Assembly (NCBI GenBank): GCA_937959315.1
Contig: CALGRC010000101.1
Span: forward strand, 1-20,680
Origin: an uncultured Clostridia bacterium
Lineage (GTDB): Bacteria; Bacillota; Clostridia; UMGS1810
Length of the DNA stretch: 20,680 bases
Direction: 5' to 3'
Both the position numbers and the translations under genes were made by a program. Shown piece by piece: positions 6,676 through 14,812 of this stretch. Position 1 is the stretch's first letter; each line of letters opens with the position of its first letter. Under the pieces are notes generated by a model that was given only the letters and a program-made list of their open reading frames with translations, did no database searches and was not told the DNA's origin.

Positions 6676-7617
6676 ATGGAGCAGGTTTTATCCATCATCC
6701 GCAAATATACTTCTTTTGCTGTCTGCGGGCATGTGAATCCTGACGGGGATTGTATCGGTTCTTGCACGGCGTTTTGCCGTGCGCTGGAAAAGCTTGGGAA
6801 ACGGGCTGTTTTGCTGATAGGGCCCGAACAGGTGCCGGACCGCCTGATGGAAATTTGGGACGGCCGTTTCTGCGGGCCGGCAGACGGGGCAGAGGTATTT
6901 TGCGCCCTAGACTGTGCCGACGTGCAGCGGCTGAGCTGCGGCGCAGACGCATGGGAGCAGGTTCCGGTTACCATGTGCATTGACCATCACAAAACCAACG
7001 GCGGATTTGCACAAGCCAACCTGGTAGATGCCCAGGCGGCGGCAACGGGGGAATTGGTTTTTGCGGTAATCCAAGCGCTCGGCCTTTCGCTGACGGAAGA
7101 AGTTGCCCTGCCGCTGTACGGCGCTATTTGTGCTGATACCGGCAATTTCCGCTATTCTAACACAACGCCGCATACCCATGAAATTGCTGCGCGGCTTATG
7201 GAAACAGGGATTGATTTTTCCGGCCTTACCCGCCGGATGTTTGATACTATGACGATAGGGCAGCTCCAGGCACAGGCCTATGCGATGGAGCATTTGACCC
7301 TGCATTGCAACGGGCGGGTTGCGTTTATGCCAATGCCCTATCAATATTTGGAAGAACATGGTATGACGTTTGACGAGGTGGATTTTTTATCTTCCCTGCC
7401 CCGTACCATCGAGGGAGTGGAAGTAGGGGTATATTTCAAGCAGAAATCTGGCTGTGAAGTAAAAATCAGCCTGCGTTCCAACGATAGGGTGGATGTGGCT
7501 GCGCTGGCCGGCCGGTTTGGCGGCGGCGGGCATATCCGGGCGGCGGGCGCAACCATCTGCGGTACGCTGGAAAACGCGATGGCGCAGGTTTTGCAGGCGT
7601 TGGAGGAGGTTTTGTAA
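6676..7617 (+). CDS. nrnA: DHH/DHHA1 phosphoesterase, NrnA-like oligoribonuclease / pAp phosphatase
   Basis: The 313-residue protein shows the DHH-family metal motifs: HVNPDGD at 19-25, an Asp in ALDCAD near 79, and DHH at 103-105. At the C-terminal end is the DHHA1 substrate-binding motif GGGGH (282-286). NrnA enzymes degrade 2- to 5-nucleotide RNA and dephosphorylate 3'-phosphoadenosine 5'-phosphate; some relatives act on cyclic dinucleotide products such as pApA. Sequence alone does not tell these activities apart. The start ATG lies 6 bases after the rbfA stop, with GAGGAAG inside the end of rbfA serving as a somewhat distant ribosome binding site. Its neighbours, rbfA before and truB after, match the usual order. 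Confidence 0.9.
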   Translation: MEQVLSIIRKYTSFAVCGHVNPDGDCIGSCTAFCRALEKLGKRAVLLIGPEQVPDRLMEIWDGRFCGPADGAEVFCALDCADVQRLSCGADAWEQVPVTMCIDHHKTNGGFAQANLVDAQAAATGELVFAVIQALGLSLTEEVALPLYGAICADTGNFRYSNTTPHTHEIAARLMETGIDFSGLTRRMFDTMTIGQLQAQAYAMEHLTLHCNGRVAFMPMPYQYLEEHGMTFDEVDFLSSLPRTIEGVEVGVYFKQKSGCEVKISLRSNDRVDVAALAGRFGGGGHIRAAGATICGTLENAMAQVLQALEEVL

Positions 7618-7620
7618 CGG

Positions 7621-8496
7621 ATGGACGGCATTTTGGTCATCCGCAAAGAAAAAGGATATACGTCGCACGATGTGGTAGCAGTTGTGCGGCGTATTTTACA
7701 TACCAAAAAAGTGGGGCACACCGGTACGCTGGACCCAGATGCAGAAGGGGTATTGCCCATCTGCGTGGGGAAGGCCACCCGTGCGGCGGATATGCTTCCC
7801 AGTGACGGCAAGGAATATATTGCCGGCGTACGGCTGGGGCTGGTAACCAATACGCAGGATACGACGGGGGCCGTGCTGCAAACGCGGCTGGTGAAGGTAT
7901 CTGAGGCGCAGATTTATGCTGCGGCCGCGCAATTTGTAGGGGAAATTATGCAAATCCCGCCTATGTATTCGGCGGTGAAAGTTGGCGGGAAAAAACTGTA
8001 TGAGTATGCGCGCAAAGGGCAGGCGGTGGAACGTGCCCCGCGCTTGGTTACCATTTCTGCTTTGGATGTCTATGATGTGTCCAGGACAGGCTTTTTTATG
8101 CGGGTATCCTGCTCTAAAGGGACATATATCCGGACGCTGTGCCATGATATTGGGCAGGTATTGGGCTGCGGCGCAAGTATGGAATCGCTGGTGCGGACCA
8201 AAAGCGGCGGGTTTTCACTGGAAGAGGCGGTGACGTTATGCGAGTTGGAACGCGCTGTCAAAGAGGGCAGGGAAAAGGCGCTCTGCCGTCCGGTGGACAG
8301 CATATTTTCCGGCTATCCGGCTATCCGGCTCAATGCAGAGCAGACGTTCCGTATGCAAAACGGTGCGGTTTCCACTGTGCCGGAGGCATGCGGTATTTAC
8401 CGGGTCTACGACGTGGACGGCCGGTTTTTGTGTGTGGGCGAAGTGGCGCCCCGCGGCAACCTCAGGGTGGTTAAAACAGTAAAATATTTTTTCTGA
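7621..8496 (+). CDS. truB: tRNA pseudouridine-55 synthase TruB
   Basis: TruB converts U55 of the tRNA T-loop to pseudouridine. The 291-residue product carries the TruB motif GHTGTLDPDAEGVLP at 32-46 with the catalytic Asp at 38. It also has the conserved start GILVIRKEKGYTSHDVV, YSAVKVGGKKLYEYARKG, and CSKGTYIRTLCHDIG, the C-terminal catalytic-domain block. A short C-terminal PUA-like extension follows. ATG comes 3 bases after the nrnA stop, so the ribosome binding site (GGAGGAGG) is within the nrnA end, suggesting coupling. Confidence 0.96.
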   Translation: MDGILVIRKEKGYTSHDVVAVVRRILHTKKVGHTGTLDPDAEGVLPICVGKATRAADMLPSDGKEYIAGVRLGLVTNTQDTTGAVLQTRLVKVSEAQIYAAAAQFVGEIMQIPPMYSAVKVGGKKLYEYARKGQAVERAPRLVTISALDVYDVSRTGFFMRVSCSKGTYIRTLCHDIGQVLGCGASMESLVRTKSGGFSLEEAVTLCELERAVKEGREKALCRPVDSIFSGYPAIRLNAEQTFRMQNGAVSTVPEACGIYRVYDVDGRFLCVGEVAPRGNLRVVKTVKYFF

Positions 8497-8514
8497 GAGA
8501 AAGGATGGGCGGAG

Positions 8515-9405
8515 ATGGAAGTGCTGAGCAACGGGTCTCAGCGTGATACAGTTGTCGCATTGGGAAAATTTGACGGCGTACATGTCGGGCATATCCGTCT
8601 GTTACAGGAAACGGCGGCGGTTGCACACAAAAAGGCCCTGTATGCGCTGGCCTTTACCTTCCGGATACCTGGCCGGGATGTGCTGATGACCGACCAGGAA
8701 AAATGGTTGGCTTTGTTACAGTACGGGATGGACGGCGTCCATTTTGAAACTTTAACAGACGCTTTTATGCAGCTTACGCCTGAGCAGTTTTTAGAAGAGG
8801 TGTTGCTGAAAAAATGGAAGGTGCGGCATATTGTCGTGGGGTTTAACTACCGTTTTGGGCATCGGCGTTTGGGGGATGCAGCGCTTCTGCTGCGGCTGTG
8901 TGCGGAACGGCAGATTGGTTTGACGGTAATTGACCCGGTGATGCAAGGCGGCAGTGCGGTGAGCAGCACACGGGTACGCCAGGCAGTGGGCATTGGCGAT
9001 ATGGAGGAGGTGCAAAAGCTGCTGGGACGCCCTTTTGCGGTGGCCGGCGAGGTGATGCCGGGCAAACGGCTGGGGCGGGAAATTGGATTCCCGACAGTCA
9101 ATTTGTATCCGGATGTACACCTGGTTTTGCCGCAGCGTGGGGTTTATGTAACCGGGCTTTTGTGCGACGGCAGGCGGTATGCCGGTATGACCAATGTTGG
9201 CCTGAACCCGACGGTAGAACATATCCGCCATCCAAAGGTGGAAACGCATGTGTTTGATTTTCACCGGGATTTGTATGGCAAGCAGGTGCGGGTGGAGTTT
9301 TTTCACAAAATCCGGGAGGAAAAAGCATTTGCGGGGGTGGAGCAGCTCAAAGGACAGCTGGAGAGGGATGTTCAGATTGCAAAGGCGTATTGGAAAACGT
9401 TATAA
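8515..9405 (+). CDS. ribF: Bifunctional riboflavin kinase / FAD synthetase
   Basis: The 296-residue enzyme phosphorylates riboflavin to FMN and adenylates FMN to FAD. The N-terminal nucleotidyltransferase domain has GKFDGVHVGH (17-26), GFNYRFGHRRLGD near 109-121 and the SSTRVR motif (150-155). The C-terminal flavokinase domain starts with GKRLGREIGFPTVNL (183-197) and contains MTNVGLNPTV and the EFFHKIREEKAF block. Length and both domain signatures are normal. The ATG follows AGAAAGGATGGGCGGAG. It is the last gene of the operon and stops directly at the terminator stem at 9405. Confidence 0.95.
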   Translation: MEVLSNGSQRDTVVALGKFDGVHVGHIRLLQETAAVAHKKALYALAFTFRIPGRDVLMTDQEKWLALLQYGMDGVHFETLTDAFMQLTPEQFLEEVLLKKWKVRHIVVGFNYRFGHRRLGDAALLLRLCAERQIGLTVIDPVMQGGSAVSSTRVRQAVGIGDMEEVQKLLGRPFAVAGEVMPGKRLGREIGFPTVNLYPDVHLVLPQRGVYVTGLLCDGRRYAGMTNVGLNPTVEHIRHPKVETHVFDFHRDLYGKQVRVEFFHKIREEKAFAGVEQLKGQLERDVQIAKAYWKTL

Positions 9406-9444
9406 AAAAACACAAGCCCATATTATGGGCTTGTGTTTTTTTAT
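9404..9444. terminator. Strong bidirectional terminator between ribF and the sugar kinase
   Basis: AACACAAGCCCATA and TATGGGCTTGTGTT form a long near-perfect stem, with seven A before and seven T after. The A/T flanks allow it to end transcription from both convergent units: the rimP-ribF operon on the plus strand and the kinase operon on the minus strand. Confidence 0.9.
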
Positions 9445-9447
9445 AAT

Positions 9448-10539
9448 TTAAGCCATACAGCGGGCGACAACTTCCCGCATTTCATCAATCCGGTTTTCCA
9501 TATCCGCCACCAGTTTAAACTGTGTCCGCGCGCGGTCAAGGTTTTGGCCTTCACGGTGGATACGGAAATAGGTATCGCCGTCCAGATGGTCGCCCAGAAA
9601 GCGGATGCCGCATTCCAGCGTCATGAGGATGGCCGATTCGGGCAGAAGCTCAATTTCCCGTTTGGTAATGCTGGATTTAAGCTCTTCTAAAAACCCTTTG
9701 GTGAACTGCTCAAACAGCGGCAAGTCCAGGCAGACGATGGACAAATCCCGCTCATCCTCCTCCACCAGGTTGGCGCCGAACCGGATGGAATCGCCGTAGT
9801 CGTACAGCATGGAACCGGGCATGACGGTGTCTAAATCAATGACGCAGATGCCCTCGCCGGTTTTGTCGTCAATCATAACGTTGTTGAACTTGGTATCATT
9901 GTGCGTCACCCGCAGCGGGATGCTGCCGCCGGCAATGGCGTCTACCAGCAGGCCGCCCATATCCCGCCGGGCCATGGCAAATTCGATTTCTGGCAGGACG
10001 TCTTTTTTGCGGCCGGTTTTGTCGTTTTCTACCGCTTTGGCAAAGGTGTCGAACCGGATGCGCGTGTTGTGGAAATTGGGGATGGTTTCGTACAAATCGC
10101 CGGCCGGATAGTCGGCCAGCATATTCTGGAAGCGCCCAAATGCCCGCGCTGCGTAGTAAAAATGCTCTGGCTTTTCTACAATCTGATAGGTGCGCGCGCC
10201 GTCAATAAACAGGTACATGCGGAAGTAATCCCCCTGCGGCGTCCGGTAAAAGGTATGGCCGTCCTTGGTTGGGATGATGGTAAGCGTTTCCCGCCTGGGA
10301 TCGCCGCCGTGCGCAAGGATCCGTTCCCGCAAAAAAGAGGTTACCCCTTGGATGTTGTGCATCACCTGTTCCGGGTACTGGAATACGTCGCTGTTGATGC
10401 GCTGCAATATGTATTGGTCCTGCGTGGTCTGCACACGGAAGGTGCTGTTGATATGCCCTTCGCCGTAAGGCGCCGTTTCGGTTACATCCCCGTCAATAGA
10501 AAAATGTGAAATAATGTCGGTTAAATCATATCCCGTCAT
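9448..10539 (-). CDS. APH-fold sugar 1-kinase, N-acetylhexosamine 1-kinase (NahK)-like
   Basis: The 363-residue protein has the aminoglycoside-phosphotransferase/choline-kinase fold: a Gly-rich region (YGEGHINSTFRV, about 25-36), YILQRIN at 43-49, the catalytic Brenner motif HNDTKFNN at 213-220 and the metal-binding IDLDTVMPG at 234-242. Length and the distinctive HNDTKFNN/IDLDTVMPG pair agree with the NahK group, which phosphorylates GlcNAc or GalNAc at C1 in the lacto-N-biose/galacto-N-biose pathway. This is family-level inference; hexose specificity is not readable. It overlaps the upstream nucleotidyltransferase gene by 14 bases and its AGGAGGGG lies inside that gene, so the two are probably translated together. 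It runs into the shared terminator at 9404-9444. Confidence 0.8.
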   Translation of the reverse strand: MTGYDLTDIISHFSIDGDVTETAPYGEGHINSTFRVQTTQDQYILQRINSDVFQYPEQVMHNIQGVTSFLRERILAHGGDPRRETLTIIPTKDGHTFYRTPQGDYFRMYLFIDGARTYQIVEKPEHFYYAARAFGRFQNMLADYPAGDLYETIPNFHNTRIRFDTFAKAVENDKTGRKKDVLPEIEFAMARRDMGGLLVDAIAGGSIPLRVTHNDTKFNNVMIDDKTGEGICVIDLDTVMPGSMLYDYGDSIRFGANLVEEDERDLSIVCLDLPLFEQFTKGFLEELKSSITKREIELLPESAILMTLECGIRFLGDHLDGDTYFRIHREGQNLDRARTQFKLVADMENRIDEMREVVARCMA

Positions 10540-11383
10540 AATACCCCTCCTGTATCATCTGTTTCATGGCGGCGGTAACCGCTTCCTTGTCCTCGCGGTA
10601 GGTCATGCCGTACCATTGGTCGGCATTGGGCAGCACCTTGACGGTCGCTTTGCCCGACTGAATGAGCTTGTCTACGACAAACGGCAGGAAGAATTCCCCC
10701 TTTTGCAGGTCGCCGTTTTGTAAAAAGTCTTGGAAGCCCGCTTCCAAATCGTCAAAAATAACCGGCGTAAAACCCCACAGGTTCATGGAAACCAGCGTGT
10801 CCTGCGGCAGGTCGTGCCAGGTTTCGCCGTCGTCGCTGTATTGGAAATTTTTGATTTTAGTACGCTCGGTAATATGGCGCAGCCGCCCATCTGCAATATC
10901 GCACACGCCGCGGGCAACCGTGCCGTTTTCAGTCAGCGTCTTGGCGAGCTCGTAGGCCACCATGCAAAAATCGTATCCCTTTGCCTGCGCCAAATGCTGG
11001 TACAGCGCGGTGTAGGCATTGCGGCCATAGTAGTCGTCTGCATTGATGACGGCAAACGGCTCTTTTACCACATCCTTGCAGCACAGCACCGCATGGCCGG
11101 TGCCCCATGGTTTTGTGCGGCCTGCCGGGATGTGCTCCATGGTCTGGAACACATATTCCACATCCATCTGTTTGGCAATCCGGTCGCCGACCAGACGGCG
11201 GAACTCCGCCTCCATTTCCTGTTTGATGATAAAAACCGCCCTGTCAAAGCCTGCCTTTTTGGCGTCGTATACCGAAAAATCCAGCAGCACTTCCCCGTTT
11301 GTGCCAACCGGCTCCATCTGCTTTAATCCCCCGAACCGGCTTCCCATCCCGGCTGCCATGACAACGAGTGTTGCGTTTGCCAT
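10526..11383 (-). CDS. Sugar-1-phosphate nucleotidyltransferase (NTP_transferase fold)
   Basis: The 285-residue product begins with the nucleotide-binding signature VVMAAGMGSRFGGLKQMEPVG (about 7-27, in two blocks AAGMGSRFGG and LKQMEP). It carries the metal-binding stretch AVINADDYYG (111-120) and a GTGHAVLCC substrate block. It should transfer a nucleotidyl group to a sugar 1-phosphate, making an NDP-sugar; which nucleotide and sugar are unknown. I start it at ATG 11383, behind AGGAGGA. A longer frame reaching 11488 lacks a ribosome binding site and homologous sequence. The 14-base overlap with the sugar kinase makes its product-to-substrate relation likely. A weak promoter TTGTAT-16-TAAAGA lies at 11446-11419 on the same strand. 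Confidence 0.82.
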   Translation of the reverse strand: MANATLVVMAAGMGSRFGGLKQMEPVGTNGEVLLDFSVYDAKKAGFDRAVFIIKQEMEAEFRRLVGDRIAKQMDVEYVFQTMEHIPAGRTKPWGTGHAVLCCKDVVKEPFAVINADDYYGRNAYTALYQHLAQAKGYDFCMVAYELAKTLTENGTVARGVCDIADGRLRHITERTKIKNFQYSDDGETWHDLPQDTLVSMNLWGFTPVIFDDLEAGFQDFLQNGDLQKGEFFLPFVVDKLIQSGKATVKVLPNADQWYGMTYREDKEAVTAAMKQMIQEGYYDGI

Positions 11384-11472
11384 TTTGGTATCCTCCTGTC
11401 CTTTATTTGGTTGCACTGTCTTTATCTTATCATCCTTTTGATACAATCTCTTTACCAAAAAGGACATAACAT

Positions 11473-11501
11473 TTGCATATTTAGACAATCTGTGCTATAC
11501 T
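11473..11501 (+). promoter_or_regulatory. SigmaA-type promoter of the AraC-family gene
   Basis: TTGCAT (11473-11478) and TATACT (11496-11501) are separated by 17 bases and lie about 22 bases before the start codon. The same TTGCAT -35 hexamer occurs at the rimP promoter. The divergent kinase operon starts in the same 140-base gap, the usual place for an AraC-family operator. I see no clear direct repeat that would mark the operator itself. Confidence 0.65.
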
Positions 11502-11523
11502 GATAAAAAAGGGGGTGGGCTGG

Positions 11524-12429
11524 ATGGCATACCAGGCGGTTACGCTGCACGATTTGTTCCGCATCAGGCAAATTGTGACTGTCCACTATTTTGAATATGG
11601 GAAAAATTATGTATTTACCGGTGAGCAGCATGACTTTTGGGAGTTTGTCTACGTTGACAGGGGAGAGGTGGATGTGCTGGCGGCAAATGTGTGGAGCCGC
11701 CTGCGGCAGGGGCAGATGGTATTCCACTGCCCGGGGGAATTCCATAACATCCGCGCGACCGGCGAGGTGGCGCCCAACCTGGTGGTGGTATCGTTTGTGT
11801 GCAAGTCTGCGGCTATGCAGTATTTTCACGGGAAAACCTTTTGGGTGCGGGATGCCGAAAAGCGGCTGCTGGGCGAACTGGTTGGAGAAGCAGAACTGGC
11901 GTTTTCATCCCATTTGGGCGACCCGTTTTTACAAAAGCTGGAGCGGGCCGCACACCCTAAAATAGCAGGCGGGGAACAGATGATACGGCTGGATTTGGAA
12001 AAGCTGCTGCTTTCGCTTTACCGCGGCGGCCAGCCGGAGGGGAATACTTCCCTTTTCCAGCAGAGGGCGGAAGACGGGCTGGCACAGGATATTATGGTAT
12101 ACTTGCAGGAACATTTGGGGGAACATATCACTTTGACGCAGCTTTCGGAAACGCTACATGTCAGCCCCACTGCTATGAAGGCGGCGTTCCGGAAGCAAAA
12201 AGGCATGGGGATTATGGCCTATTTTACCAAGATGAAAATGGAACGGGCGAAGGGGTAGATACGGGAAGACGCATACAACGTAACCCAAATTCCCGCCTTG
12301 CTAGGATACGATTCTATCCACCATTTTTCCAGACGGTTTAAGGCGGTTACCGGGCTTTCGCCGACGGAATACGCCCGTTCGGTGAAGGCGATACAGGAAG
12401 GGGGGAAGGATGCCGGGGGAAGGCGCTAG
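11524..12429 (+). pseudogene. AraC-family regulator interrupted by an in-frame TAG
   Basis: From ATG 11524 (GGGGGTGGG upstream) the frame encodes a cupin-like sensing domain (HDFWEFVYVDRGEVDVL, then QGQMVFHCPGEFHNIRA), a linker, and the first AraC helix-turn-helix (ITLTQLSETLHVSPTAMK), ending KMKMERAKG at TAG 12256-12258. The same frame continues after the stop with IREDAYNVTQIPALLGYD and SIHHFSRRFKAVTGLSP, TEYAR, the second helix-turn-helix and the AraC signature, to TAG at 12427-12429. The stop occupies a position usually Leu in relatives, reachable from TTG by one substitution. Truncation removes the second DNA-binding motif, so the product is probably inactive unless the stop is read through or is an error. 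The likely target is the divergent sugar kinase pair. Confidence 0.85.
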
Positions 12430-13196
12430 ATAAATTTTTTCATATGCTTGAGCGCACTTTTTTCCAAACGCGATACCTGCGCCTGGGAAATGCCAATTTC
12501 ATCGGCCACTTCCATTTGTGTACGGCCTTTGAAAAACCGGAGGTTTAAAATGTGTTTTTCGCGGGGGTTTAAATGTTTCATGGCCTCTTTAAGGGAGATT
12601 TCTTCCAGCCAGTTTTCATCCATGTTTTTGTCGTCTTTTACCTGGTCCATAACAAATATTGCGTCCCCGCCGTCATTGTAAACCGGCTCGTAAAGGCTCA
12701 TGGGGTCTTGAATGGCATCTAGGGCAAACACCACGTCTTCTTTTGGCATGTCCAGTTCTTTGGCAATTTCGGTGATGGTTGGTTCGCGTTCTAAGTTTGC
12801 AGTCAGTTTTTCTTTGGCCTGCAGGGCTTTGTAGGCAATATCCCGCAGCGAGCGGCTGACACGGATGGAGTTGTTGTCCCGCAGGTAGCGCCGGATTTCC
12901 CCAATAATCATAGGTACGGCATAGGTAGAAAACCGGACGCCCAGCGAAGTATCAAAATTGTCAATGGATTTCATCAGACCAATGCAGCCCACCTGGAACA
13001 GGTCGTCGGCGTTTTCGCCGCGGCCGGAAAACCGCTGGATGACCGACAGTACCAGCCGGAGGTTGCCTTGGATAAATTCTTCGCGCGCGCTTTTGTCGCC
13101 CGCGTGGATGCGTTCAAATAATTTTTGTTTTTCTTCGTTAGACAGTATGGGCAGTTTTGCTGTATTGACACCACAGATTTCGACTTTATTCATCAT
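12426..13196 (-). CDS. sigG: RNA polymerase sporulation sigma factor SigG
   Basis: SigmaG drives late transcription in the forespore after engulfment. The 256-residue protein has the SigG hallmark NKVEICGVNTAKLP at its start, region 2 (NLRLVLSVIQRF, then DDLFQVGCIGLMKSIDNFD, about 64-82, and RFSTYAVPMIIGEIRRYLRD), region 3 (IRVSRSLRDIAYKALQ) and the region 4 helix-turn-helix (TQMEVADEIGISQAQVSRLEK). Two ATG codons are adjacent. GGGAGG lies 5 bases before the first and 8 before the second, so the true start may be 13193. The usual neighbours sigE and spoIIGA are not in this window. Its stop codon shares the palindrome CTAG with the stop of the convergent regulator gene. Confidence 0.95.
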   Translation of the reverse strand: MMNKVEICGVNTAKLPILSNEEKQKLFERIHAGDKSAREEFIQGNLRLVLSVIQRFSGRGENADDLFQVGCIGLMKSIDNFDTSLGVRFSTYAVPMIIGEIRRYLRDNNSIRVSRSLRDIAYKALQAKEKLTANLEREPTITEIAKELDMPKEDVVFALDAIQDPMSLYEPVYNDGGDAIFVMDQVKDDKNMDENWLEEISLKEAMKHLNPREKHILNLRFFKGRTQMEVADEIGISQAQVSRLEKSALKHMKKFI

Positions 13197-13234
13197 AAAA
13201 ACCTCCCATTACCTTTTACAAAAGTTGGTACTTT

Positions 13235-13263
13235 CAGTATTCCCTGCGCCAGCCCTTTTATTC
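13235..13263 (-). promoter_or_regulatory. Forespore-type (SigmaF/SigmaG) promoter of sigG
   Basis: On the minus strand GAATA (13263-13259) is followed after 14 bases by GGGAATACTG (13244-13235), about 38 bases before the sigG start. The -10 matches the SigmaF pattern GGnRAnAHTR at each defined position, and GAATA fits the GHATR -35. In B. subtilis sigG is first transcribed by SigmaF and then by SigmaG itself. The element suggests the same scheme here. Confidence 0.55.
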
Positions 13264-13362
13264 TATTGCCAGAATCCAAAATTTGGTTTTTGGGTTGATT
13301 TGATTTTGACAAATGTAATAAAAAAAAAGATCCTTTTTTGTTTTGATTTTGTAAAAATACCC

Positions 13363-13391
13363 TTGAAAAATCACAGAAAAAGAAATACAAT
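13363..13391 (+). promoter_or_regulatory. SigmaA-type promoter of the glmU operon
   Basis: TTGAAA (13363-13368) and TACAAT (13386-13391) are separated by 17 bases, about 50 bases before the glmU start, in an AT-rich gap between the divergent sigG and glmU genes. Confidence 0.7.
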
Positions 13392-13440
13392 AAAGATGTA
13401 TGTGTTTGAAGGTGAATTTACATAAAAGGAGTGTGCATAA

Positions 13441-14802
13441 TTGAATCGGTTTTCAGCGGTCATCTTAGCGGCCGGACAGGGTACGCGGATGAAATCGGAA
13501 CGCTGCAAGGTATTGCACGAAATTTGCTCTAAGCCGCTGCTGCGGTGGGTATACGATGCCTGCACTGCGGCGGGCAGCGAAAAAACAGTGATGGTCATTG
13601 GCCACAAAAAGGAAGAAGTTGTCCAAGCGCTGGGCGATGACAAATGCTACGCCGTGCAAAATGAACGCAAGGGCACCGGACACGCGGTACAAATGGCACA
13701 GGGGGAATTTCAGGGGTACAGCGGCACCATTGTGGTGTTGAACGGCGATACGCCGCTTATTTCGGCAAAGACCATCCAGCAGGCAGTCGCGCATCATGTA
13801 TCCAGCGGCGCCAGCGCAACCGTGCTTTCTGCCAAACTGGACAACCCAGCCGGTTATGGCCGTATTGTACGGGATTTGGAAGGGAAACTGCGCAAGATTG
13901 TTGAGCAAAAGGACGCCGACGATTATGAAAAAACGCTGCACGAGGTCAATTCCGGCATGTACTGTTTTGATGCGGCTGCGCTGTTTGAGGCGCTGTCCAA
14001 GGTACAAAACAACAATGCGCAGGGGGAATACTATTTGACCGATACCATTGCCATATTAAAAGAAGCGGGCAAGCCGGTAGAGGCCTATTGTATGGAACAT
14101 GCAGAGGAGCTGCTGGGCGTCAACGACCGGGAAGGGCTTGCTGCCGCGCAGAAAATTAAGCAGGCGCAAATCAACCGCGCGCTGATGGCGTCGGGCGTGA
14201 CCATGATTGACCCGGATACCGTATATTGCGACGATACTGTGCAGATTGGCTGCGATACCATTTTATATCCCAATGTCGTGCTAAAGGGCAGTACGGTCAT
14301 TGGCAAGGGCTGTGTGGTGGAACTGGGTACCACCATTGAAAACAGCACCATTGGCGACCGGGTACATATCAAATGCTCTGTGGTTTTGGACGCTAGGGTG
14401 GGGGACGATACCACCGTTGGCCCGTTTGCCTATATCCGGCCCAATTCCAGCATTGGCGCACATGTCAGGATCGGCGATTTTGTAGAGATTAAAAATTCTA
14501 GCATTGACGACGGTACCAAGGTGTCACATTTGACCTATGTAGGCGACAGCGACGTGGGCAAACGGGTCAATTTTGGCTGCGGTACAGTCACAGTCAACTA
14601 TGACGGCAAGCAAAAGCACCGCACCACCATTGGCGACGACGCGTTCATTGGCTGCAATACCAATCTGGTTGCGCCGGTTACGCTGGGCAACCGCGCGTTT
14701 ACCGCAGCGGGTTCTACCATTACTGACGACGTGGAAGAGGAAGCACTGGCCATTGCACGGAGCAGGCAGGTTGTAAAATCTGGCTGGCGAAAAAATAAAT
14801 AG
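13441..14802 (+). CDS. glmU: Bifunctional GlmU: GlcNAc-1-P uridyltransferase / GlcN-1-P acetyltransferase
   Basis: The 453-residue enzyme makes UDP-GlcNAc for peptidoglycan. The N-terminal uridyltransferase domain has LAAGQGTRMKS (9-19), HKKEEVVQALG and NGDTPL. The C-terminal half is a left-handed beta-helix of hexapeptide repeats (for example VIGKGCVVELGTTIENSTIG), followed by HLTYVGDSDVG and NFGCGTVTVNYDGKQKHRT, the acetyltransferase active-site block. The start codon is TTG at 13441. An in-frame TAA lies directly before it, and AAAAGGAG sits 9 bases upstream, so no other start is available. prs follows 10 bases later, the same order as in B. subtilis. Confidence 0.96.
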   Translation: MNRFSAVILAAGQGTRMKSERCKVLHEICSKPLLRWVYDACTAAGSEKTVMVIGHKKEEVVQALGDDKCYAVQNERKGTGHAVQMAQGEFQGYSGTIVVLNGDTPLISAKTIQQAVAHHVSSGASATVLSAKLDNPAGYGRIVRDLEGKLRKIVEQKDADDYEKTLHEVNSGMYCFDAAALFEALSKVQNNNAQGEYYLTDTIAILKEAGKPVEAYCMEHAEELLGVNDREGLAAAQKIKQAQINRALMASGVTMIDPDTVYCDDTVQIGCDTILYPNVVLKGSTVIGKGCVVELGTTIENSTIGDRVHIKCSVVLDARVGDDTTVGPFAYIRPNSSIGAHVRIGDFVEIKNSSIDDGTKVSHLTYVGDSDVGKRVNFGCGTVTVNYDGKQKHRTTIGDDAFIGCNTNLVAPVTLGNRAFTAAGSTITDDVEEEALAIARSRQVVKSGWRKNK

Positions 14803-14812
14803 GGGGATTCAC

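Noticed and set aside
1..12429. Reassigned stop codons explaining the in-frame TAA and TAG codons
   Set aside because: TAA, TAG and TGA all end intact conserved genes in this window (for example rimP TAA, pth and glmU TAG, nusA TGA), so the interruptions are better read as mutations or errors.
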